Shown here one piece after another: positions 32,317 to 41,254 of a stretch of 64,000 bases of DNA. The notes under the pieces were generated by a model. It ran no database searches. It had not been told where the DNA came from and saw nothing but the letters and a program-made list of their open reading frames with translations. The number at the start of each line of letters is the position of its first letter. Within the stretch, counting starts at the first letter, position 1. The stretch is taken from the NCBI RefSeq assembly GCF_015291745.1, contig NZ_CP030059.1, positions 1,577,501-1,641,500 on the forward strand, written 5' to 3'. The position numbers and the translations under genes were made by a program. The stretch is from Bradyrhizobium sp. CCBAU 53351 (GTDB lineage Bacteria; Pseudomonadota; Alphaproteobacteria; Rhizobiales; Xanthobacteraceae).

Positions 32317-33534
32317 ATGTCATCTATTGCCAAGACCTATATTGCCAAGACCTATGTGTTGAAGCCGGCGTTTCTGGCGATCGCTTTGGCGCTGGGGGCC
32401 TGCTCGACCAATCCGGGGTCGGGACCGCTCACCGACGACGTCAACAACAAGATCCAGACCGAAAACGCACCCGCCTACGAGCTGGTGCCGCTCAATCCGG
32501 CCACCGTAAAAATCCTGCACACCCACGAGCCCAAGGGCCTCGCCGGCGTCTTCACCGACCGCCGCCCGCCGGCCAGCATCGTGTTCGGCATCGGCGACGT
32601 CGTGAGCGTCACCATCTTCGAAGCCGCGGCAGGCGGTCTGTTCATCCCGGCCGAAGCCGGCGTCCGTCCGGGTAACTATGTGACGATCCCGGATCAGTCG
32701 GTCGACAATGACGGCTTCATCACCGTGCCCTATGCCGGCCAAATCAAGGCCGCGGGCCGCACGGCGGTCGAGATTCAGCGCTCGATCATCGAAAAGATCG
32801 GCAACCGCGCCATCGAGCCGCAGGCGATCGTGGCGATGTCCTCGCAGCGTACCCAGCTGATCAGCGTGCTCGGCGAGGTCAATTCGCCGGCGCGTTATCC
32901 GGCGAGCGCGGCGGGTGCGAAGGATCGCGTGCTCGATGCGATCACCCGCGCCGGCGGCATCAAGGGCCAGGGTTTCGAGACCTGGGTCATGCTTGAGCGC
33001 GGCGGACGGCGGGCCACCGTGCCGTTCGAAAATCTCGTGATGGCGCCCGAGAACAACGTCTATGTGAGGCCTGACGATAGCATCTACGTCTATCGCGAGC
33101 AGCAGAAGTTCCTGGCGTTCGGCGCCAGCGGCCAGAGCGGCGAGTTCAACTTCGATGCCTGGCGCATCAACCTCGGCGAAGCGGTCGGCAAGGCCGGCGG
33201 TCTCCTGGACGGCCAGGCCGATCCGGCTGCCGTGTATCTTTATCGCCGCGAGCCGCGCGAGGTTGCGGCCCAGCTCGGCATCGACGTGAGCAAGTACACC
33301 TCGGAGACGATCCCGGTCATCTTCAACGTGAACCTTCGCGATCCCGGTGGCTTCTTCCTGACCACCAAGGTCATGATGAAGAACGGCGACGTGATCTACG
33401 TCTCGAACTCGCGCAACGTCGAAGTTACGAAATTCCTGCAGTTCCTGCGCGTGATCATGGCCACCGGCTCGGATGCGGTGAATCTATCCAACGACGCCCT
33501 GATCTTCCGCAACAACGTCAAGCTGGCGCCGTAA
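32317..33534 (+). CDS. Polysaccharide export outer-membrane lipoprotein, Wza type
   Basis: 405 residues. The signal peptide has a lipobox (LALGAC, Cys29). The polysaccharide export domain (about 85-190) shows FGIGDVVSVTIFEAA and DGFITVPYAGQIKAAG. SLBB-type repeats follow (SVLGEVNSPARYPASA near 190, FLAFGASGQSGEFNFDAW near 265). A C-terminal amphipathic helix would form the outer-membrane pore. It works with the co-polymerase at 36837 to move polymer to the surface. The codons just after the start contain a 15-bp exact duplication (32326-32355), repeating IAKTY. A terminator follows the gene. Confidence 0.92.
   Translation: MSSIAKTYIAKTYVLKPAFLAIALALGACSTNPGSGPLTDDVNNKIQTENAPAYELVPLNPATVKILHTHEPKGLAGVFTDRRPPASIVFGIGDVVSVTIFEAAAGGLFIPAEAGVRPGNYVTIPDQSVDNDGFITVPYAGQIKAAGRTAVEIQRSIIEKIGNRAIEPQAIVAMSSQRTQLISVLGEVNSPARYPASAAGAKDRVLDAITRAGGIKGQGFETWVMLERGGRRATVPFENLVMAPENNVYVRPDDSIYVYREQQKFLAFGASGQSGEFNFDAWRINLGEAVGKAGGLLDGQADPAAVYLYRREPREVAAQLGIDVSKYTSETIPVIFNVNLRDPGGFFLTTKVMMKNGDVIYVSNSRNVEVTKFLQFLRVIMATGSDAVNLSNDALIFRNNVKLAP
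32326..32355 (+). repeat. 15-bp exact tandem duplication in the signal-peptide coding region
   Basis: attgccaagacctat occurs twice in direct succession (32326-32340 and 32341-32355), encoding IAKTY-IAKTY just before the hydrophobic core of the lipoprotein signal peptide. The copies are identical, so the duplication is recent or unstable. It remains in frame. Confidence 0.9.
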
Positions 33535-33559
33535 AGGCCGACTTGATCGACCAAATACG

Positions 33560-33596
33560 ATGGCACCGGGGCTTTGTCCCGGTGCCATTTTCGTTT
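33560..33596 (+). terminator. Intrinsic terminator after the exporter gene
   Basis: Perfect 11-bp stem atggcaccggg / cccggtgccat (33560-33570 and 33578-33588) with a seven-base loop, followed by a T-rich run (ttttcgttt). It starts 26 bases after the stop at 33534. This is the clearest rho-independent terminator in the window. Confidence 0.85.
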
Positions 33597-33693
33597 AGCG
33601 ATCCAATCGCTATTGTCGCCAGGCCGGCGGGAAGCTTCGGATTAAGGCGTCACCGTGCAGGACGCGCCAGCCATTCATCTCCCAAGGGGCTTC

Positions 33694-34269
33694 ATGCGCT
33701 TTCGAAGATTTTGCCGTCCTCTGGCTCTCGTCCCGCTCGCCTTGGTCCTTACACCGGGCGGGCCGGTCTTCGGCGCGGAGATGGGCGTCCGCCACCGCAT
33801 CGACGTGATGGTTTCCGCCGAGCCCGACGCTCCCGTCCTGTCGCGCCTCAAGGGCGCCAAGGGCGAGCTGTCCTTCACCGTCCGCCTCTCGGCGAACTCC
33901 AGGGAGAACAAGTTCTTCGGCATGTTGCGCCCGTCCTTCCTCGACATCGTCGTGCCCGATGGCCCGGGCAAGCCGCTGGTGCAGCAGACCAAGCTGTGGG
34001 AGGAGGACGTCTGCCATCAGCGCCGCGGCCTGCCGAAGGTCACAGTGACCCAGCTCAGTGGGCATTTTGCCGAAGGCGAGGGGCGGATCGAGATTTCCGC
34101 CATCAACCGGCACATCGGCGTTCTGGTCCCGCCGGACGAATTAACCCCCGGAATAAAACTCGAGCAGGGAAGTGATAGCTTTGGGCTATTCTACGCGTTC
34201 CGGGCGCAGAGCCGGAACAGCCGCCTCAACGTGGATCTGAAGATCTATCCGATCGATTGCTTCCTCTAA
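33694..34269 (+). CDS. Exported protein in the polysaccharide locus
   Basis: 191 residues from the ATG at 33694 (MRFRRFCRPLALVPLALVL), preceded by aagggg. The signal peptide is probably cleaved near VFG/AEMG. The mature protein of about 165 residues is beta-rich, with cysteines in EEDVCHQRRG and near the end in IYPIDCFL that may form a disulfide. No enzyme motif. It lies between the exporter and a polymerase-like gene and is probably co-transcribed with the latter (45 bases apart). Likely a periplasmic accessory of polysaccharide assembly; this is by context only. Confidence 0.65.
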   Translation: MRFRRFCRPLALVPLALVLTPGGPVFGAEMGVRHRIDVMVSAEPDAPVLSRLKGAKGELSFTVRLSANSRENKFFGMLRPSFLDIVVPDGPGKPLVQQTKLWEEDVCHQRRGLPKVTVTQLSGHFAEGEGRIEISAINRHIGVLVPPDELTPGIKLEQGSDSFGLFYAFRAQSRNSRLNVDLKIYPIDCFL

Positions 34270-34314
34270 GCTTCAAGCAAAGCTCGCGCGAAGAAAGCCT
34301 GCTCCAGAACGACG

Positions 34315-35856
34315 ATGCGCCTTTGGCCTCCCACCATAAGCTGGTCCAACTTTCGCTGGTCGTGGAGTCTTCCGGCTGTCTTCATCCTGTTCTTCGTGGC
34401 TGCCGGCGCGCCGTTTCCGTTCGGCTCGACCAATGATCTGTCGATCGCGTTCTGGTGCCTGTGTCTCGGAATCGCGGTGATCTTCGCCCCGACGCGCGAT
34501 CTGCGCCCGCCGCATCTGTGGCTGCTTGCGGGCATCGGCGTGATCGTTGCCGGTTATGCCTTCGTGCTGCATGAGCAGCTGTCCGACCACCCCTGGGTCG
34601 CGCCGTTCCAGCCGATCTGGAAGCAGGCATCGGATCTCCTGGGCGTGCCGATCGCCCCATCTGCCTCGATCGTCAAGAACGAGGCGTTCTTCGCGCTCGG
34701 CGCGCCGCTCGCCAACATCCTCGCCATCGTGCTGGGCATCACCGTCGGCGCCGATCGGCTGCGTGCTCGCCGGCTGCTCTGGGTGATCGCGATCTCGGGC
34801 GCGGCTTACGCACTCTATGGCGTCGCCTCGTTCCTGATCGAGCCAACCATGATCCTGTGGCGGGACAAAACGGCCTATCTCGGCAGCGTCACCGGCACCT
34901 TCATCAACCGCAACACGGCGGCGGCCTATTTCGGCTCGGCGGCGGTGATCTGGATGCTGCTGATCCTGGAGGACGTGCGCCGCCGCCTGCCGGAGCGGCA
35001 CATCGAATGGCGGCGGCTGTCGCTCGACCTGCGCGCAATCCCGCCAAGAGAGATCCTACCGCAGCTCGCATGCCTCCTGATCTGCCTGATGGCGATGTTC
35101 ATGACGATCTCACGCGCTGGCGTCGGCCTGTCGTTGCTCGCGATGATCGTCGCGTTCACGCTCTTCCTGCGCAAGGACCTGCCGCCGCGCACCGGCATCT
35201 GGATCTCGCTCGGTTCGGGCATCGCCGTTTCGCTGGGGCTGTTGCAACTGCTCGGCGGCCGCGTCTCCAGCCGCTTCGACAGCCAGGGCCTGGTTGACGA
35301 GGGCCGCATCGAGGCCTGGAAATCGACGCTTCGGATCATCGGCGACAGCCCGTGGTTCGGCACCGGCATGGGCACCTTCCAATGGGCCTTCCCGCCATAC
35401 CGGAGCCCCAACATCTCGATTCGCGGCGTTTGGGATGCGGCGCATTCCACGCCGCTGGAGCTTGCCTCCGAGGTAGGCATCCCAATGGCGCTGCTGGTGG
35501 CGCTCGGCTGGGCCGTCATGCTGGTGGTGTTGGCGCGGGGCGTGTTCAGCCGCCGGCGCGACGTCATCATCCCGTTGGCGGCCGCGGCGACCGCGATGCT
35601 GTCGCTGCTGCACTCAAGTCTGGATTTCACGCTGCAGGTGCCCGGCTACAGCATTCCGTTCTTTGCGCTTTTTGGCGCGGGCCTGGCGCAGTCGTTCTCC
35701 AGCCGGGAGGGGCGGCCCGCGGCGGATGCCGTCACCACCGCGCCGCGAAGCGAAGGCCGCTCGGCAACCGGCGCCACAACCCCGCGCCTGAAGCCAGAGC
35801 TTACAAAAGTGTCTAGATTTGAAGCAGTTGCGCCGTTTACGAAGCCTTTAGAATAA
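34315..35856 (+). CDS. O-antigen ligase/polymerase (Wzy/WaaL-type) membrane protein
   Basis: 513 residues, about twelve membrane helices with a large periplasmic loop. The loop carries the family signature GDSPWFGTGMGTFQWAFPPY near 345-365, and WDAAHSTPLELASEVGIPMA follows, as in Wzy_C-domain proteins where a histidine in the H-S/N-x-x-L-x-x-x-x-E pattern is conserved. An intermediate segment, ISRAGVGLSLLAMIVAF, is also typical. It likely polymerises repeat units at the periplasmic face. The C-terminal 60 residues are a cytoplasmic low-complexity tail. Start ATG at 34315. Confidence 0.85.
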   Translation: MRLWPPTISWSNFRWSWSLPAVFILFFVAAGAPFPFGSTNDLSIAFWCLCLGIAVIFAPTRDLRPPHLWLLAGIGVIVAGYAFVLHEQLSDHPWVAPFQPIWKQASDLLGVPIAPSASIVKNEAFFALGAPLANILAIVLGITVGADRLRARRLLWVIAISGAAYALYGVASFLIEPTMILWRDKTAYLGSVTGTFINRNTAAAYFGSAAVIWMLLILEDVRRRLPERHIEWRRLSLDLRAIPPREILPQLACLLICLMAMFMTISRAGVGLSLLAMIVAFTLFLRKDLPPRTGIWISLGSGIAVSLGLLQLLGGRVSSRFDSQGLVDEGRIEAWKSTLRIIGDSPWFGTGMGTFQWAFPPYRSPNISIRGVWDAAHSTPLELASEVGIPMALLVALGWAVMLVVLARGVFSRRRDVIIPLAAAATAMLSLLHSSLDFTLQVPGYSIPFFALFGAGLAQSFSSREGRPAADAVTTAPRSEGRSATGATTPRLKPELTKVSRFEAVAPFTKPLE

Positions 35857-35952
35857 ATGGACAGTCCTTTTCTCTTCGGTTAGGTTCCTGCACAGCCATT
35901 GCCCGGGCCGAGGAAGCAATCGAGGCAGCTGATTTTTTTTGGAGGTTGATTT

Positions 35953-36570
35953 ATGAGCGTTATCAGAATCGCGCTTCGCATGGCTGCTGCGGCGGCCCTG
36001 GCCGCGACCATCAATTCGGCCGCCAGCGCTGCCATTTACCCCCCGCAGCGCCAGCTGCCGGCCACCGTTATTTCCGAGTTCAAGGCCGCTCCCAACAGCC
36101 TGTTGCAGCAATATCCGACTGCCGGCCCGCAGCTGATCTCGCGCGTGCGCGACCTCGGCGCCTCCGACCCGACCACGCTGCCGGGCCTGATCGCGCTGCT
36201 GAAGGACCCCGCGACCACCAAGGATCAGATGCGCGCGATCATCGCTGGCCTCGCCCAGGTCGCCCGCATGGCCGCGCAGCAGGATCAAGCTTATGCCAAT
36301 GAGATTCAGGCCGCGATCGCCGGCACCGGCAATCCCGAGGTGATTACCGCCTATCAGGCCGCCACCGGTGACGTCGCAATCGCTGCGACCGGGGGCGGCG
36401 CGGGTGGCGGCGGTACCGGCGCAGGCGGGCCGACCGGTAATAGCGGCTTTGCCAACGGCGGCGGTGGCGGAGGGGCCGTCAGGTTCGGCAACAACACCAC
36501 GAACAACAACGCGCCCAACGGCGGCAACGGCGGCGTCGGCAGCGCCGGCAACAGCGTCAGCGCGCGCTGA
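35953..36570 (+). CDS. Secreted Gly/Asn-rich protein
   Basis: 205 residues. The signal peptide MSVIRIALRMAAAAALAATI ends near ASA/AIYPP. A helical domain of about 110 residues follows (ATVISEFKAAPNSLLQQYPT; TLPGLIALLKDPATTKDQMR). The last 65 residues are glycine/asparagine-rich low complexity (GGGAGGGGTGAGG; FGNNTTNNNAPNGGNGG). The ggaggttgattt ribosome site fits the ATG at 35953. It lies between a polymerase gene and the co-polymerase gene. It may be a matrix- or surface-associated protein, but no family is recognised. Confidence 0.75.
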   Translation: MSVIRIALRMAAAAALAATINSAASAAIYPPQRQLPATVISEFKAAPNSLLQQYPTAGPQLISRVRDLGASDPTTLPGLIALLKDPATTKDQMRAIIAGLAQVARMAAQQDQAYANEIQAAIAGTGNPEVITAYQAATGDVAIAATGGGAGGGGTGAGGPTGNSGFANGGGGGGAVRFGNNTTNNNAPNGGNGGVGSAGNSVSAR

Positions 36571-36612
36571 CCGAAATCGGCCCTTCGGCCGGGCCCATCA
36601 GACCTCACGGCA

Positions 36613-36641
36613 GCGGCGCCACCGGGCGCCGCTTTGCGTTT
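36613..36641 (+). terminator. Intrinsic terminator after the Gly-rich protein gene
   Basis: Perfect 8-bp GC stem gcggcgcc / ggcgccgc (36613-36620 and 36625-36632) with loop accg, followed by tttgcgttt. It ends the transcription unit before the co-polymerase gene, whose own promoter should lie in 36642-36836. Confidence 0.75.
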
Positions 36642-36836
36642 GCGCCGTTAAGCTTTCTGTAAAAAGTCGCACCAGGCGCCCTGTGCACTGCATTCACTGC
36701 GTTCAATTGCAGGCGGGTTTGTGTTAGTTTTCAAAGCAGCGCGGGTTTTGGCATCGGGTTTGCTCCGGATGCCATTAGGCTTTTGGCCAGCATTGATCCC
36801 AAGAACACACATCGATCCATTTTCAGGAATCTATAG

Positions 36837-39098
36837 ATGTTACAGGTGAACAAGCCGGCCGCGGAGATCAATCGCGAATTCGTCGAGATGCAAGGCTCAC
36901 AGTCCGAATCGCTCGCCTCGTATCTCAGCATTATCCGCCGGCAGTTCCCGACGATGATCGCAATCCTCTCGGCCTGCGTGATCGTTGCGCTGTTGTATCT
37001 CTTTACTGCTGCCCCGCAATACACCTCGACCGCGTCGATGGTGATCGACACGCGGAAAGTGCAACTGTTCCAGCAGCAGTCGGTGCTTGGGGACGTCGCA
37101 GTCGATTCCGCGACCGTCGAAACGCAGGTCGAAATCCTGAAATCCGAAAACATCAGCCTTGCGGTCATCCGCGACCTTCACCTGATCGACGATCCCGAAT
37201 TCACCGGTACTGGTGGCGCCCTGCTTGGCGCCGTTGCTAGGCTGGTTTCCTCGAGCAGCCCAGCTTCCGAATTCGAATTGACCCGAAAGGCGCTGGAGGA
37301 GTTCGCTAGGAATCGAGTCATCAAGCGTCTTGGCACCACCTACGTGATGGAGATTGGCTTCACCTCGCGCGATCCCGCGAAAGCGGCGAAGATCGCCAAT
37401 GCTATCGCGGACGCCTATATCGTGGACCAGCTCGAGGCGAAGTATCAGGCGACCCGCCGCGCCAGTGTCTGGCTGCAGGATCGCATAAAGGAGCTGCGCG
37501 CCCAGGCGACCGGTGCGCAGAAGGCGGTGGTCGATTTCAAGATTGCGAACCACATCATCAATACCGGCGGACGGCTGATGAACGAGCAGCAACTCGCCGA
37601 AGTGAACAGCCAGCTCGTGCTGGCGCATGCGGCGACCGCAGAAGCTAAGGCGCGGCTTGACCGCATGACCAGCATCCTCAAGCAGGAGATCCCGGATGCC
37701 TCTGTTGCTGATGCGCTGAAGAACGAGACGATCGTAAAGTTGCGCGCTCAATATGTCGACATGGCCTCCAAAGAGGCCATTTGGGCGTCGAAGTATGGCC
37801 ACGACCATCTAGCCGCTGTAAACCTTCGGCGGCAGATGGACGAGATCAGAAAGAACATCACCGACGAGCTCAAGCGCATCCAGGAATCGTACAAGAGCGA
37901 CTATGATATCGCAGCCACCCGCGAGGAGAGCATCAAGACGAGCCTGAATGCGGCTGTCTCTGAATCGCAGCTCACCAACCAGGCGCAGATCCAGTTGCGC
38001 GAGCTCGAGAGCACCGCCCAATCCTACCAAGCGATGTACGACAATTTTCTGCAACGCTATATGGAAAGCGTGCAGCAGCAGTCCTTTCCGATCACTGAAG
38101 CGCGTGTCATCAGCGCGGCGACGATGCCGCTGAAGAAGAGCTCTCCGAAGTCTCTGATCGTTTTGGCAGTAGGGCTCTTCAGTGGCCTCATGCTGAGCTT
38201 TGGTGTCGCCATGGCTCGCGAGCTTACCGACCGCGTCTTCCGTACGACCCAGCAAGTTGAAGAAGTCCTGGGCACAAGCTGCCTCGCGATCCTCCCCACG
38301 GTGGGCAGCTCCGCCACACGGCCGCTGTCGCTGCTTCCTGGCTCGGTTGCGGACAGGTTTACCGACAAGTCAGGCAGCCCCGATCCGGACCTCTTGCGCT
38401 ATGTCGTCGAAAATCCTCTGTCCCGCTACTCCGAGGCCGTGCGAACCCTGAAGGTGGCCATGGATCTCAACTCAATGGTGCGTGAGAATCGTGTGCTGGC
38501 GGTCACTTCTACTCTTCCGAACGAGGGAAAGAGCACGCTTTCCGCCAACCTCGCTCAGCTTATGGCACACGGTGGCGCCCGGGTGATTCTGATCGATGCT
38601 GACCTGCGTAACCCCTCACTGTCGCGCGCGCTGGTGCCGGACGCGCGCGTCGGTCTGGTCGATGTTGTCGCGCAGAGTGCGCGGCTGGAGGATACGTTAG
38701 TAGTCGATCCTGAGACCAAGCTCTCGATACTGCCGGCGACTACGTCCTCGAAGCTCCTACACACGAACGAGATCCTTGCGTCTAAAGCGATGCACAATCT
38801 TGTCACGTTGTTGCGCTCGAAATTCGAGTACGTTGTGCTGGACTTGCCGCCAATGGCGCCTGTAGTCGACGCGCGCGTCACCGCGCCCTTCGTCGATTCT
38901 TACTTATTTGTGGTAGAGTGGGGAAAGACGAACACGGACGTGGCGCGCCACAATCTGCGCGGGGCGCCGGAAATCCAAGGCAAGCTGTTGGGAGCCGTCC
39001 TGAACAAGGCCGAGACAAGGCTAATTGCACGCTACGAAGCCTACTATGGTCGCCAATATTACGAGAAATATTACGCAAGGTATGGATACGTGGACTAG
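36837..39098 (+). CDS. Polysaccharide co-polymerase with BY-kinase domain (Wzc/ExoP type)
   Basis: 753 residues. The Wzz domain begins near 25, with TM1 at about 40-60 (IAILSACVIVALLYLF). A long periplasmic coiled-coil part (about 100-420) has the family arginine/proline region before TM2 (LIVLAVGLFSGLMLSFG, about 440-460). The bacterial tyrosine kinase domain shows Walker A PNEGKST near 560, Walker A' VILIDADLRNP near 583, and Walker B YVVLDLPPM near 664. A C-terminal tyrosine cluster (about eight Tyr in the last 25 residues) is the autophosphorylation site. It controls chain length and export together with the Wza-type lipoprotein. Confidence 0.93.
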   Translation: MLQVNKPAAEINREFVEMQGSQSESLASYLSIIRRQFPTMIAILSACVIVALLYLFTAAPQYTSTASMVIDTRKVQLFQQQSVLGDVAVDSATVETQVEILKSENISLAVIRDLHLIDDPEFTGTGGALLGAVARLVSSSSPASEFELTRKALEEFARNRVIKRLGTTYVMEIGFTSRDPAKAAKIANAIADAYIVDQLEAKYQATRRASVWLQDRIKELRAQATGAQKAVVDFKIANHIINTGGRLMNEQQLAEVNSQLVLAHAATAEAKARLDRMTSILKQEIPDASVADALKNETIVKLRAQYVDMASKEAIWASKYGHDHLAAVNLRRQMDEIRKNITDELKRIQESYKSDYDIAATREESIKTSLNAAVSESQLTNQAQIQLRELESTAQSYQAMYDNFLQRYMESVQQQSFPITEARVISAATMPLKKSSPKSLIVLAVGLFSGLMLSFGVAMARELTDRVFRTTQQVEEVLGTSCLAILPTVGSSATRPLSLLPGSVADRFTDKSGSPDPDLLRYVVENPLSRYSEAVRTLKVAMDLNSMVRENRVLAVTSTLPNEGKSTLSANLAQLMAHGGARVILIDADLRNPSLSRALVPDARVGLVDVVAQSARLEDTLVVDPETKLSILPATTSSKLLHTNEILASKAMHNLVTLLRSKFEYVVLDLPPMAPVVDARVTAPFVDSYLFVVEWGKTNTDVARHNLRGAPEIQGKLLGAVLNKAETRLIARYEAYYGRQYYEKYYARYGYVD

Positions 39099-39106
39099 CT
39101 CGCCCA

Positions 39107-39853
39107 ATGCCGAAGGCATTTGTGCGTGTGATGCTGCTGTTTGTGGCGCTGTTCGGCACGCTATGGCCGATGGCTGCCGTTCCCTCCTTCTGGTTGACGG
39201 CACCTATCCGCGAGGCGTCGCTACGGATCATGGCCGATGGCCTGTTTAGGCCTGGTGTTTTGGCAGACATGCTGGTCCGCTTGAAAGCGAATGACCGACC
39301 GGTTGTAGTCCAACCTGAGCTTCAATATGCACTCGCGCTAGTGACGCTGCGAACCGCCGAAGAAGCGATGCATCGTAAGAACTCCGACGAGGGTGATCGC
39401 GCAATGGAAGCGAGCGAGGGCGAATTGCGGTCGGCGCTCCAGGTCATCCCAACCGACTCATTTCTTTGGCTGATGCTCTATTCGGTTGTGACGAGGCGCA
39501 GCGGATTCGACTTTGACAATATCGGCTATCTGGAACGGTCCTATGCCTTGGGACCGAACGAAGGCTGGGTGGTGCTCCGACGCAACCAATTGGCGCTTGC
39601 GATCTTCTCGCTGCTAAGCAAATCTCGTCAAGACGAAGTCGTCGCTGAATTTGCAGCTCTCATCAATAGCGGCTTCATTGAGGAAGCCGCGATCAACTTG
39701 ACCGGCGTAGGTTGGGTTGAGCGCGAGCGTTTGTTGGAGAACCTGAAGAAATTGGATGTTGCGTCGCGCGAAATCTTCGCCAAGAGATTGGCGAGCGACG
39801 GAGTGAGGGTGAGTATACCTGGGATTGAGCAGGACGAGAGATACTGGCGCTAA
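39107..39853 (+). CDS. Membrane-anchored helical protein of the polysaccharide locus
   Basis: 248 residues from the ATG at 39107, eight bases after the co-polymerase stop, so co-transcribed with it. One N-terminal membrane helix (FVRVMLLFVALFGTLWPMAA), then a periplasmic domain of TPR-like helices (LQYALALVTLRTAEEAMHRK; SFLWLMLYSVVTRRSGFDFD). Resembles in plan the protein at 27461. Codon choice is less GC-rich than in the preceding genes. It probably helps assembly or export of the polymer; that is inferred from context only. Confidence 0.7.
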   Translation: MPKAFVRVMLLFVALFGTLWPMAAVPSFWLTAPIREASLRIMADGLFRPGVLADMLVRLKANDRPVVVQPELQYALALVTLRTAEEAMHRKNSDEGDRAMEASEGELRSALQVIPTDSFLWLMLYSVVTRRSGFDFDNIGYLERSYALGPNEGWVVLRRNQLALAIFSLLSKSRQDEVVAEFAALINSGFIEEAAINLTGVGWVERERLLENLKKLDVASREIFAKRLASDGVRVSIPGIEQDERYWR

Positions 39854-40171
39854 GGATCAGTACGTTTCGACATTCATTCACGCGCACTTGCCGAATGGTC
39901 AGTCTGGTCCAGTGCGCCAGCATTAATGATTAAACGAATGCATTTAGGTCGACCTATGGACAACTACCGGCGAGGCGGGATAGGCAACGCGGCGAATACT
40001 GGAAGCTCAATTGATATCACATGCTTCGTGATCAGAGGGAAGTTCGGGTATTCTCGTCACCGTGAGCGCGCGCTTAACGGTCGGGTAGTGCTTGTAGAAT
40101 CGTAATTGGCCAGCAGATGATTTGCCTAGCGGGTCCTCAACCCTACAGTTTACCGATTTTAACGGGATCAT
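39854..40171. other. 318-base gap, start of the lower-GC segment
   Basis: No gene, repeat or RNA recognised. AT content rises here (for example cattaatgattaaacgaatg near 39922), suggesting a promoter for the glycosyltransferase gene at 40172 and the boundary of a segment with different base composition that runs to about 51.2 kb. Confidence 0.4.
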
Positions 40172-41218
40172 ATGAACAAGCTCCATCCTGAACTCGTTCG
40201 GCGAGATCGAAGAGACATCCCCGACGATAGAAGTGAAATCCGCCTCTTCGCGGTGCTGCGCGATGAAATGTTACGCCTGCCCTACTTTCTAAACTATTAT
40301 CGCCAACTCGGCGTATCCCGATTCTTTGTAATCGACAATGGATCCAACGATGGGTCGGGGCAGTTTTTGCTCGATCAATCAGATTGTCACGTGTTTTTCA
40401 CGGAAGGGTCGTACGGAAAGAGTCGCGCCGGTGTTAGTTGGCTGAACTCGTTGCTGGATGCTTATGGCACATCACACTGGATTCTTCTCGCGGACGCCGA
40501 CGAATTGTTTGTCTTTCCCGGTTGTGAAAATGTAGAACTGCCGAAATTTTGCAACTGGCTGGATCAGCTCGGTTATGAGGCGGTGTACGCTCTTCTGCTC
40601 GACATGTACAGCTCGCTCCCTATCCGAGAGGTCAACTATCGGCAAGGCGAAGACTTTAGAGCGACATGCCCCTACCATGACAGCAGCTATGTTGTCGTGC
40701 GCCGATACGGCTTCCCGTCTGCTTTCCCGCCCTTCGAGCACATTGGTGGGCCTCGTCTGCGCCTTTGTTTTGGAGATCAGAATACGCCTGCGATCTGGCC
40801 TCGTCTGAAGCCAAAATTGGCGAGGCGAGCCTTAGCGATCGCGCACAAGGCTGGATTTTTCCGTCAAAAACGAGCTCAGGTCGTCGCAACGCAGGCATAT
40901 AAGGTTCCGTTGGTCAAATGGCGAAGCGGAAACGCGTTTGTTAATAGCCATCGGCTTAACGCCGTTAAGCTTTCGCCCGTTACAGGCGCTCTGCTGCACT
41001 TCAAGTATTTTCAGGACTTCGGCAAACGCATCGAAGATTCTCTTGCACACGGAGAACACTACGGCGGCGCAATAGAATACCGCCGGTACGGTGAACTCCT
41101 GGCAGCAAATCCTAATTTGTCGCTGCTAGGCGCGGAAAGTGTCCGTTACACCTCAAGTCGTGGGTTGGTTGACAGCGGCTTGATCCGCACAGACGGTCGT
41201 TGGATGTCGATCGTTTGA
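40172..41218 (+). CDS. Glycosyltransferase, GT2-like (Glyco_tranf_2_4)
   Basis: 348 residues. The N-terminal half reads LFAVLRDEMLRLPYFLNYYR, then FFVIDNGSNDGSGQFL, and the metal-binding motif ILLADADELFVFPG near 105-118, as in the GT2-like family that opens with a xx-RNE-xxx-LP-F-L-Y pattern. It would transfer a sugar from a nucleotide donor onto a lipid-linked acceptor at the cytoplasmic face. The C-terminal half contains HF-K-Y and several basic stretches. No membrane segments. GC is lower than in the flanking exporter genes. Confidence 0.82.
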   Translation: MNKLHPELVRRDRRDIPDDRSEIRLFAVLRDEMLRLPYFLNYYRQLGVSRFFVIDNGSNDGSGQFLLDQSDCHVFFTEGSYGKSRAGVSWLNSLLDAYGTSHWILLADADELFVFPGCENVELPKFCNWLDQLGYEAVYALLLDMYSSLPIREVNYRQGEDFRATCPYHDSSYVVVRRYGFPSAFPPFEHIGGPRLRLCFGDQNTPAIWPRLKPKLARRALAIAHKAGFFRQKRAQVVATQAYKVPLVKWRSGNAFVNSHRLNAVKLSPVTGALLHFKYFQDFGKRIEDSLAHGEHYGGAIEYRRYGELLAANPNLSLLGAESVRYTSSRGLVDSGLIRTDGRWMSIV

Positions 41219-41254
41219 GGTTGTCAACATTCGTCGCTAGCCGAGCATCCGATA

